DNA of 64,000 nt from Actinomycetota bacterium (GTDB lineage Bacteria; Actinomycetota; Acidimicrobiia; Acidimicrobiales; Ilumatobacteraceae). A program made the translations under genes and the position numbers. How positions within the stretch are numbered: position 1 is the first letter of the stretch; each line of letters opens with the position of its first letter. The notes under the pieces are model-generated. The model had not been told where the DNA came from. It did no database searches and saw only the letters and a program-made list of their open reading frames with translations. Shown piece by piece: positions 50,060 through 56,218 of the stretch. The stretch spans positions 61,420 to 125,419 of the forward strand of contig JAUSLV010000004.1 in assembly GCA_030645495.1 (NCBI GenBank), written 5' to 3'.

Positions 50060-50978
50060 CGCCGACAAGAGCGCCGACTCCTCTCGCAATCGCTTCACCG
50101 ATGCTGCGACGGTGGGGTCGTACAAGTTGGGCGCGCTCGCGGCGAAGCTGATGCCCGGTCCGCTCGCCTCGGTCACCGCTACCAGCCTCGGCTTCGGGGC
50201 CAGCTTCACCAGCCCGGCCAAGCGGGCGATGATCGAGCGTCACCTGCAGCGGGTGAACCCCAACCTGCGCGGGGCATCACTGCGCGTGGCAGCACAGCAG
50301 GCCTTCGACAGCTACGCCAAGTACTACGTGGAGAGCTTCCGGTTGCCGTCGCTCAGCAAGAAGACCGTCGCTCGGTCGATGTCGGTGGAGAGCTTCCACC
50401 ACGTCACCGATGCGCTGAAGCAGGGCAACGGTTGCATCTTCGCGCTGCCGCACCTGGGCGGGTGGGAGTGGGCCGGCCGGTGGATGACCGACCAGGGCTT
50501 CCCGATGACCGTGGTGGTCGAGGCGCTCGAACCGCCCGAGCTGTTCAAGTGGTTCGCCGACCTGCGCAAGGAACTGGGGATGACCGTCATCCCCACTGGG
50601 CAGGGTGCCGGCGCAGCGGTGATGGCCGCGCTGAAGCGGAACGAGATCGTGTGCCTCCTGTCGGACCGCGACATCGACCGCAGCGGCGTGGAGGTGGAGT
50701 TCTTCGGCGAACGCACCACGCTGCCCGCCGGCCCGGCCACCTTGGGCATTCGCCTGGGCACACCGGTGCTGCCGGTGGGGTGCTACTTCACGCCGCAGTA
50801 CAACGGCCACCACGCGATCGTGCGGCCCCCGCTGTCGCTGGCCCGCCGCGGCGGCCTGCGCGACGACGTGAAGCGGATCACCCAGAACCTGGCCCACGAG
50901 CTGGAGTTCCTGATCCGCCGTGCCCCCGAGCAGTGGCACATGTTCCAGCCCAATTGGCCCAGCGACCCGGGCTACTGA
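50052..50978 (+). CDS. Lysophospholipid acyltransferase, PatA-like PIM acyltransferase
   Basis: 308-aa enzyme of the LpxL/HtrB branch. The catalytic HX4E is H134...E139 in ALPHLGGWEWAG, with CLLSDRDIDRSGVEVEFFGE near 200 and RIGTPVLPVG-like LGTPVLPVGCYF near 240. In mycobacteria PatA acylates the mannose of PIM on the cytoplasmic side. GTG start overlaps the PIP-synthase-like gene by 8 bp. The last 13 codons are copied, with synonymous changes, 2.2 kb downstream, so its 3' end marks the left edge of an inserted segment. The reading frame here is intact. Confidence 0.85.
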   Translation: MTDADKSADSSRNRFTDAATVGSYKLGALAAKLMPGPLASVTATSLGFGASFTSPAKRAMIERHLQRVNPNLRGASLRVAAQQAFDSYAKYYVESFRLPSLSKKTVARSMSVESFHHVTDALKQGNGCIFALPHLGGWEWAGRWMTDQGFPMTVVVEALEPPELFKWFADLRKELGMTVIPTGQGAGAAVMAALKRNEIVCLLSDRDIDRSGVEVEFFGERTTLPAGPATLGIRLGTPVLPVGCYFTPQYNGHHAIVRPPLSLARRGGLRDDVKRITQNLAHELEFLIRRAPEQWHMFQPNWPSDPGY

Positions 50979-50979
50979 G
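50941..50979 (+). repeat. Left copy of 39-bp direct repeat (3' end of patA-like gene)
   Basis: Matches 53136-53174 at 36 of 39 positions; differences are T/C at 50954, C/T at 50975 and A/G at 50978. It covers the codons for FQPNWPSDPGY and the stop of the acyltransferase. Position and direct orientation resemble an attachment-site duplication at a gene 3' end. Confidence 0.85.
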
Positions 50980-51016
50980 TCTGAGCAGGTGTAACGCCGC
51001 TCACCCATGAGCCTCA

Positions 51017-51035
51017 GTCCTCAGTACGTCCTCAG
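51017..51035 (+). repeat. Left paired GTCCTCAG repeats
   Basis: GTCCTCAG at 51017-51024 and again at 51028-51035 (11-bp period), with a further related GCCTCAG just before, 38 bp inside the left direct repeat. The same pair with the same period occurs at 53013-53031 near the other end. The surrounding gene-free stretch 50979-51215 shows nothing else I can name apart from the -10 box at 51203. Confidence 0.7.
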
Positions 51036-51202
51036 CAGCCCGAGCTCCGAGCGCCCGATCGAGCACACCCCCGAGCGCGGTCCTCGTCGGCCGGCATCAT
51101 GTGCGAGTACGTGTTCAGCCGTCCCGTGAGATCGCCCACGGTGTTGGGAGGCGCTTTGCCGCGTCAGCGCTGCACCCGCCGAACCTCGTCACACCCGCGG
51201 CG

Positions 51203-51208
51203 TAGCGT
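51203..51208 (+). promoter_or_regulatory. -10 element TAGCGT, leaderless start of frameshifted gene
   Basis: TAGCGT ends 7 nt before ATG 51216, the same arrangement as in core genes. Confidence 0.5.
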
Positions 51209-51215
51209 TTCGCGC

Positions 51216-51900
51216 ATGACCGACGCAGCCTTGCCACCTCCACCGACCTCCACCGCTGGCGACAAGACGATCGGGATCGCGCTCGCGGCGCTGAGCGAGT
51301 TCCCCGGCGGAGGCACCGTCGTTGCGCTCCTCGACCAGATCTTCGGTACGCCCTATGCGAGACGCCACGACGCCTGGCTCCGGAAGATGCACGAGCTCCT
51401 CCTCGATCTCGACGCCCGAGGGATCGACCTCAACACGCTCGGTGACCGACCCGACTTCGTCACCGCCGTGCACGAGGCGACCCGAATCGCTCTCGGCGAG
51501 CACCTCGAAGCGAAGCTCGATCAGTTGAAGGCCGTGCTGCTCAACGCCGCGACGCACGAGGCCGATTCGATCACCGACCTGTGGACCCTTCGATACCTTT
51601 CGGTGGATCGACGAGCTCGAACCTGCACACGTTGAGATCCTCGCCTTCGGAGTGGACCCGCGCTCGTGGCTCGAAGCGCACGGCAAGGAGACCCCGGACT
51701 TCAGGGGCGGCGGCAGACGCCACGTTTTCGACCTCGCGCGATGGTCCTACGCGCCCGACGTGATTGACCTCATTCTCGACGACCTTCGCCGCTTGCAGTT
51801 GGGCGAGCCAGGCTCCGGCATGGTCAGCGGACGCTCCATGTACGACCCGTGGATCAGCCAGCGCGGCCTGCGGTTCCTCGACTGGCTCACCATCGTCTGA
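51216..51900 (+). pseudogene. Frameshifted gene of a widespread uncharacterised family
   Basis: ATG 51216 opens a frame encoding a Gly/Ala-rich start (LSEFPGGGTVVALLDQIFG), a helical part with LDARGIDLNTLGDRPDFVTAVHEATR and EHLEAKLDQLKAVLLNAA, which then loses its pattern after ITDLWT. Dropping one C from the CCC at 51586-51588 continues directly into FDTFRWIDELEPAHVEILAF and on to the stop at 51900, giving 227 aa with even composition. The joined protein resembles, from memory, a common hypothetical family with an LRNAVLN...F.DELTP.HLRIL core, often found in accessory DNA. It is either a recent mutation or a sequencing error. Function unknown. Confidence 0.75.
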
Positions 51901-52072
51901 GTGAGGCCACGTCGGGCCCGCCGCAGTACCCGTCCCCGCCGAGGCCGTCGACACTCATCGTCGCCTGACGTGGCCGAGCTCGACACCATGACCCAGGCGA
52001 GCTCAGCGTCGCTCTTTCGGCGAATCTGGGTGGCCGACTACGGGATCGACGCCGACCGGTACCCCCGCGGGC

Positions 52073-52078
52073 TACGTT
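52073..52078 (+). promoter_or_regulatory. -10 element TACGTT, leaderless start of island membrane protein
   Basis: TACGTT ends 8 nt before ATG 52087 and favours this start over the in-frame ATG at 51988. Confidence 0.5.
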
Positions 52079-52086
52079 GCTTCCGG

Positions 52087-52731
52087 ATGCTTGCACTATC
52101 GACGACGGTCTGGACCTGGCTTCTCGGCCTCATCGCTCTGGTCGTAGGCGCCGTCCTCGGCCACCTCTCTGGCCTCGCGGCTGACTCGCGCCGGCTATCT
52201 GCGGACGATGCTCGGCGCTGGGTGCACGACCGCCGCCAGCTGTACGCCCGGTATCTCGGCTTGATCGAGTCCCTGCACCGGCAAGCCGACTCTCTCGCTT
52301 GCTTTCTACCGGATCTGCCAGGCGCACCGTGGCGCGAACCGGACGACGAAGCGTTCCTGTTCGAGGAGTCGTTCGAGTGGATTGCGCGGTGGGACGATGA
52401 TGTTCAGCCCTTGCTCGGCGAGGTCGAGTTGATGGCGAGCCAACCTGTCGCCGACCTCGCGGCTCGTGCGGCTCATGGCATCCTCGCCGCCGTTCCTCAG
52501 TGCCAGTACCTCGCACTCGACGAGCGCCGCATCGTGCCGGAGAGCTTCGAGAATGCGTGGCCGCTCTTGAAAGGATCGCGAGCGCTGATCGACGCGCTCC
52601 GGAACGCGATGCGCGAGGAACTTGGCATCGGGCCCATCACGAATACAGCGCCGGGTGATCCCGACTGGCCCTGGCTGCCAACGGACAACCCCTCGCAAGG
52701 GTCGAGCGTTCGGCACGCGTCAGAGCTCTAG
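52087..52731 (+). CDS. Single-helix membrane protein of unknown function
   Basis: 214 aa beginning with one transmembrane helix (about residues 8-28, TVWTWLLGLIALVVGAVLGH), then a charged helical cytoplasmic domain (RRWVHDRRQLYARYLGLIES, FLFEESFEWIARWDDDVQPL) and a loose Pro/Ser-rich end. Such short-anchor proteins with a helical body are common, unnamed cargo in actinobacterial islands. The start is chosen from the TACGTT box and because the protein then begins with the helix; ATG 51988 would add 33 residues. Its stop overlaps the convergent gene stop inside CTCTAGAG. Confidence 0.62.
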   Translation: MLALSTTVWTWLLGLIALVVGAVLGHLSGLAADSRRLSADDARRWVHDRRQLYARYLGLIESLHRQADSLACFLPDLPGAPWREPDDEAFLFEESFEWIARWDDDVQPLLGEVELMASQPVADLAARAAHGILAAVPQCQYLALDERRIVPESFENAWPLLKGSRALIDALRNAMREELGIGPITNTAPGDPDWPWLPTDNPSQGSSVRHASEL

Positions 52732-52994
52732 AGCGGCCGGATTCTGTCGAGAGCCGCCCGCGTCTCGTCGAGATCGGCGAGAGGGTCGTCGTCGAAGGGG
52801 GTGAGAACGTCCCGGTTCGCTGCGAATGTGGAGAAGGTGCGCGTCTCCCACCCGGCGAGCTCGCGCGGACCCGACGGTCTCGAAGGTCGGCGGAGCGTGT
52901 AGAGGGGCACCGTCTCGCGTGCGTCGTCGAGCACGAGGACCTCGTCGTAGAACTCACTGCCGGCGAACGGTCGTGCGGAGCTCTGTTTGGTCAT
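52728..52994 (-). CDS. Small acidic hypothetical protein
   Basis: 88 aa, Asp/Arg-rich (SEFYDEVLVLDDARETVPLY, FDDDPLADLDETRAALDRI). No helix anchor, signal or known motif. Codon positions look coding (G/C at third positions) and the convergent stop overlap with the membrane-protein gene is tidy. No -10 box at leaderless distance and no clear Shine-Dalgarno, so the start ATG 52994 is uncertain. It could be an antitoxin- or adaptor-sized partner of neighbouring genes; nothing supports a specific role. Confidence 0.45.
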   Translation of the reverse strand: MTKQSSARPFAGSEFYDEVLVLDDARETVPLYTLRRPSRPSGPRELAGWETRTFSTFAANRDVLTPFDDDPLADLDETRAALDRIRPL

Positions 52995-53012
52995 GATCGC
53001 GGTCGTCGCTGA

Positions 53013-53031
53013 GTCCTCAGCAGGTCCTCAG
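53013..53031 (+). repeat. Right paired GTCCTCAG repeats
   Basis: GTCCTCAG at 53013-53020 and 53024-53031, same orientation and 11-bp period as the left pair at 51017-51035, 104 bp before the right direct repeat. The gene-free stretch 52995-53203 otherwise holds only the right repeat. Confidence 0.7.
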
Positions 53032-53135
53032 AAGGTCGAGAATCGGTGTTGACAGATGGGACCACCAGGGGACACTTTCCGCAGGTCATCGTACCTCCCG
53101 GGTGAATCGCTGCAGGTGGGAGCGCCCCGGGGACG

Positions 53136-53174
53136 TGTTCCAGCCCAACTGGCCCAGCGACCCGGGCTATTGGG
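53136..53174 (+). repeat. Right copy of 39-bp direct repeat (remnant of patA-like 3' end)
   Basis: 36/39 match to 50941-50979. In the matching frame it reads FQPNWPSDPGYW, with Asn and Tyr codons changed synonymously and the stop turned into Trp. The sequence before it (encoding RWERPGDV) only loosely resembles the gene. It is therefore a short displaced end, not a full gene. Confidence 0.85.
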
Positions 53175-53203
53175 CCGGCGCGAAAATCGCTCCTGGCCGC
53201 TGC

Positions 53204-53617
53204 TCAGCAGGCGCCGGCCTGACTAGCCCCGTACATGGCCTGATCACCGGTGTAGTGCTCATACACGAGCTGATCGATGAGACCCTGACACGAGAAGCTC
53301 GAGTATTCGAGGTACGACTGAGCGGATCGGACAGCTTGTGCATTCCAGTCAGCGTGCTGAGCATCTACGCCGAACGTCGCCTGCTCGGCGGTGAAGTGCT
53401 CGTACACGAGCTGATCGATCAGGCTCTGTCGTGAGAAGCCCGAGTACTTCAGGTACGACTCAGCGGACCTGATTGCTTGCGCGCTCCAGTCCACGTTCAG
53501 ACTGTCCACTGCAAACGTCGCATCGCCGACCGAGAACTGCTCGTACACGAGCTGATCGATCAGGCTCTGTCGTGAGAAGCCCGAGTACTTCAGGTAGGAC
53601 TGCGCGGACCTCACGGC
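53204..53617 (-). repeat. Three tandem 141-bp Ltp-domain repeats
   Basis: The segment around ACACGAGCTGATCGAT recurs at 53263, 53404 and 53545, an exact 141-bp (47-codon) period. The second and third copies are nearly identical; the first, which encodes the C-terminal domain, has diverged. Confidence 0.9.
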
Positions 53618-54154
53618 GTTCTGTTGGGATGGTGTCTGATTCGTTGCCGGAGCGGGCCGCGTGGTGACCGGAGCGGGCCGCGTGGTGACCGGAGCGGGCC
53701 GCGTGGTGACCGGAGCCGGGTTCGTGGTCGTTGGAGCGGGCCGCGTGGTGACCGGAGCCGGGTCCGTGGTCGTCGGGTCCGTGGTCGTCGGGTCCGTGGT
53801 GTCCGTGTCCTCCCGCTCCTGCACTCGTGCGGTGCTGCTTGTCGCGGCTTCGTCGTCATCATTCGGTGGTGCTGCCATCACGCTCGCGGCACCTGCGACC
53901 ACCAACGCTGCCGGGACGATGAAGCGCCAACGCCGGTAGAAGTGCGTGGACTGCTTCGCAGGCTTCGGATTCGCACTCGACGCGGCCAACGCCTGGGTCG
54001 GGGGCTGCCGCGCAGCGATCGGTGGCAGCGACGGAACGACCGGCGGCGGGAACACTGAACCCCCTGCCCGGTAGTCCGGATGCAGCTCCGGCTCGTACCA
54101 CATGCCGTCCGCAGCCTGCCACCAACCAGGTCCCCGCTGAGTGTCGCTCATCAT
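53204..54154 (-). CDS. Membrane-anchored Ltp-repeat protein (superinfection-exclusion-like)
   Basis: 316 aa. A DUF2510-like Trp motif (PGWWQAADGMWYEPELHPDY) is at the cytoplasmic N-terminus, one transmembrane helix at about 78-94, and a Thr/Pro linker at 119-172 with PAPVTTR repeats. Then come three tandem 47-residue Ltp domains (about 180-226, 227-273, 274-316), each with the S-YLKYSGFSRQSLIDQLVYE-type core and ending in a DW. The Ltp domain is known from the lipoprotein of phage TP-J34 that blocks DNA injection by other phages, and from actinobacterial surface proteins. Start ATG 54154 (54151 possible) with AGGAAGG upstream. A phage-exclusion role is inferred. Confidence 0.8.
   Translation of the reverse strand: MMSDTQRGPGWWQAADGMWYEPELHPDYRAGGSVFPPPVVPSLPPIAARQPPTQALAASSANPKPAKQSTHFYRRWRFIVPAALVVAGAASVMAAPPNDDDEAATSSTARVQEREDTDTTDPTTTDPTTTDPAPVTTRPAPTTTNPAPVTTRPAPVTTRPAPVTTRPAPATNQTPSQQNAVRSAQSYLKYSGFSRQSLIDQLVYEQFSVGDATFAVDSLNVDWSAQAIRSAESYLKYSGFSRQSLIDQLVYEHFTAEQATFGVDAQHADWNAQAVRSAQSYLEYSSFSCQGLIDQLVYEHYTGDQAMYGASQAGAC
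53645..53810 (-). repeat. Pro/Thr linker minisatellite
   Basis: Near-perfect 21-bp units (GTGACCGGAGCGGGCCGCGTG type) followed by degenerate and 12-bp units encode the PAPVTTR and DPTT linker. Copy number is likely to vary between strains by slippage. Confidence 0.85.
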
Positions 54155-54273
54155 GCACCCTTCCTGAGGAGGCACATCTGAGTGACTGACTCGAAACTAA
54201 CCCTCATCGCGGATACCGGTGGTTGATAGAGCAGAAGGGCCCACCCCAAGATGTCTGACACGCGGGCTCCCTG

Positions 54274-54612
54274 TCAGGACTCGGGGTCGTACATGATCTC
54301 GCGCACGTCTTGGGCGCAGCGGCAGGCCTTGGCGAGCTTGGCAGCCCAGGCCAGCGCTTCGACGTGCGAGGACACCTCGATGATCGAGAACCCGCCCACG
54401 ACGGCCTTCGTCTCGGGGTAGGGGCCGTCGACCACCGTGCCGTCGGTGGCGACGATGCTGGCCTGTTGCGCCTGGAGCCCGCCGCCGAACACCCACACGC
54501 CGGCCGCTTTGGCCTGCGCCACCACGGCGCGCGACGCCTCGCCGACGGCCGGGAGGTCTTCTTCGGGGAAGACCATCGCCCCGTCGTCGAAGGAGATCAG
54601 GTATCGGGTCAT
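54274..54612 (-). CDS. YCII-related (DGPF-domain) protein
   Basis: 112-aa dimeric alpha/beta-barrel protein. The diagnostic VVDGPYPETKAVVGGFSIIEV block is at about residues 60-80 and the C-terminal region is SSHVEALAWAAKLAKA. Such proteins often accompany ECF sigma factors; no sigma gene is adjacent here. Start ATG 54612 has AGGAG 7 nt upstream. Function unproven; an enzymatic role through a His/Asp pair has been suggested for the family. Confidence 0.87.
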   Translation of the reverse strand: MTRYLISFDDGAMVFPEEDLPAVGEASRAVVAQAKAAGVWVFGGGLQAQQASIVATDGTVVDGPYPETKAVVGGFSIIEVSSHVEALAWAAKLAKACRCAQDVREIMYDPES

Positions 54613-54663
54613 CGCATCGCTCCTGGTGGTGAGGCCACGGTTCGCAGCCCTGCAGAACGAGGA

Positions 54664-54669
54664 TAGGCT
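54664..54669 (+). promoter_or_regulatory. -10 element TAGGCT, leaderless start of small HExxH gene
   Basis: TAGGCT ends 8 nt before ATG 54678. Confidence 0.5.
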
Positions 54670-54677
54670 CTGTGGCC

Positions 54678-55019
54678 ATGCCGATCGAGGAGCGAGACGG
54701 ATACCGCCTGTGGGTGGGTGGCCCGGTGCCCAAGGGTGCCGAGGGCATCACGCTCGGCTCGCTGGTGATCGTGCGCGAGGGCAAGGACACGCCGTACCTG
54801 CTGCGCCACGAACTGGTGCACGTGCGCCAGTGGCGGCGCTACGGCCTGATCGGCTTCTCGTTGCGCTATGTGGGCCACTACCTGCTGTGGCGTCTGCGCG
54901 GCAAGGACCACAAGGGCGCGTACCGCCGCATCCCGATGGAGATCGAGGCCGATTGGGTGGCACGCCGCCAGGTGGCCACCGCCGTGCGCGACGAGCTTTC
55001 CGAGACCTTCGCGTCGTAG
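54678..55019 (+). CDS. Small HExxH-motif protein (putative minimal metallopeptidase)
   Basis: 113 aa. The zinc-type motif HELVH is at residues 44-48 (H44, E45, H48) in LLRHELVHVRQWRRYG, and the possible third ligand is in IPMEIEADWVARR near 85-95. This resembles the DUF4157-like stand-alone motif found in actinobacteria. There is no signal peptide, and the hydrophobic patch GFSLRYVGHYLLW may touch the membrane. Start ATG 54678 is supported by TAGGCT. Enzymatic activity is not established. Confidence 0.72.
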   Translation: MPIEERDGYRLWVGGPVPKGAEGITLGSLVIVREGKDTPYLLRHELVHVRQWRRYGLIGFSLRYVGHYLLWRLRGKDHKGAYRRIPMEIEADWVARRQVATAVRDELSETFAS

Positions 55020-55102
55020 TCGGCCGCTGGGCCGATATGTTCGCCCTCGGCTTCCCCCAGTCGTAGATCGGGCCTCGTGCCCGTGGCCTCCTGGGAGGCG
55101 CC

Positions 55103-55774
55103 GTGTCGGAGTTTCCGGATCGTCCTGCACCGCCGCGTACGGTGCGCGAACGTGTCGAGCAGTGGGTGCAGTGGATCGGCCCGGGCCGCCTGGTGGGCTC
55201 GGCCGTCGTGGTGCTGACGGTGCTGGCCGGTGCCTACTGGTTGGTGCGGCCACCCATCGCCACCACCGAGTCGAAGCTGCCGCTGGCCGTGTCGGCAGCA
55301 CAGCAGTCCACCACGCTGCCACCTACCTCCACGACGGCTGCGGCTTCTGCCTCGATCGTCGTGCACGTCGCCGGTGGCGTGGTGGCCCCCGGGGTGTACG
55401 CCGTGGCCGAGGGGGCGCGAGTGATCGATGCAGTGCAGGCGGCGGGTGGCTTCGCCGCCGATGCGAACCCCGACGCGGTGAACCTCGCCGCGCTGCTGGC
55501 CGATGCCCAGCGGGTGTACGTGCCGCGCCAGGGCGAAGCGGTGGTGGTCGACTCGGGGGCCGGTGCCGTCGGCCTGGCCGCGGGGCCAATCAACCTCAAC
55601 TCGGCCACTGCCGCGCAGCTCGACGAACTGCCAGGCGTGGGGCCATCCACGGCGGCAGCGATCCTTGCGCACCGGCAGCAACACGGCCCGTTCGCCACGG
55701 TCGAGCAGCTGGGCGATGTACGCGGCATCGGCCCCGCCAAGCTCGACGCGATCCGAGGCCTGGTGACGGTGTGA
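55103..55774 (+). CDS. comEA: ComEA-family DNA-binding competence protein
   Basis: 223 aa: transmembrane anchor (about 29-49), Ser/Thr/Ala-rich linker, SLBB domain (about 90-145; VVHVAGGVVAPGVYAVAEGAR) and a C-terminal pair of helix-hairpin-helix motifs (INLNSATAAQLDELPGVGPS, VRGIGPAKLDAIRGLV) that bind double-stranded DNA. In naturally competent bacteria ComEA captures DNA and passes it to ComEC, whose gene is 0.45 kb downstream. GTG start 55103. Some ComEA-like proteins in non-competent species have other DNA roles. Confidence 0.92.
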   Translation: MSEFPDRPAPPRTVRERVEQWVQWIGPGRLVGSAVVVLTVLAGAYWLVRPPIATTESKLPLAVSAAQQSTTLPPTSTTAAASASIVVHVAGGVVAPGVYAVAEGARVIDAVQAAGGFAADANPDAVNLAALLADAQRVYVPRQGEAVVVDSGAGAVGLAAGPINLNSATAAQLDELPGVGPSTAAAILAHRQQHGPFATVEQLGDVRGIGPAKLDAIRGLVTV

Positions 55775-55777
55775 GCG

Positions 55778-56218
55778 CTACACGAACGGTCGGCCCAACA
55801 CCAGGTTCACTGCCACCAGGGCAACCACCACGCCCAGCCACACACCCGCGGCCAGCCACAGGTACTCGCGCCAGTAGTCGCGCCAATCGGCGGCGGGTGA
55901 GCGCGTGGCCCGACGGGCAGCCACCTGCCCGATGGTCAGCCACAGCACCGCGCTGGCGCCAATCGCGCCGGCGAACATGGCCGCGCCGGTTGTCAGCGGT
56001 GCACCGGCCACCAACAGGCCCGGTGCGGCCAACACGGCGCACAGAAACCCCAGGGCTCCGCGTGCCGGCGAGGTGTTGTCAAACAGCGCCGCCACGGCCA
56101 CCGAACCGAGCACCAGCTGCGGCAGCAGGCCGGCCACGGCACCGCGGCTGCGCAGCTGCCGGCGATAGGCCAGCGGCCCGCCGGGCACCGGTGCGCGGTA
56201 GGCCGGGAGCGACTGCAT
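55778..56218 (-). CDS. Small multi-pass membrane protein
   Basis: 146 aa with four hydrophobic helices (about 30-46, 55-70, 77-99 and 118-140) and a basic N-terminus (PLAYRRQLRSRGAV). The family is not recognised. It sits on the opposite strand between comEA and comEC. Start ATG 56218 is supported by TACGAT 6 nt upstream; the ATG overlaps the first possible comEC ATG within CATG. Confidence 0.6.
   Translation of the reverse strand: MQSLPAYRAPVPGGPLAYRRQLRSRGAVAGLLPQLVLGSVAVAALFDNTSPARGALGFLCAVLAAPGLLVAGAPLTTGAAMFAGAIGASAVLWLTIGQVAARRATRSPAADWRDYWREYLWLAAGVWLGVVVALVAVNLVLGRPFV

Noticed and set aside
53102..53434. Plus-strand frame across the right direct repeat
   Set aside because: Beyond the repeat remnant it runs antisense to the Ltp repeats and shows no protein pattern.
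53645..53810. CRISPR-like tandem repeats
   Set aside because: The units are contiguous 21-bp and 12-bp coding repeats for PAPVTTR/DPTT without spacers.
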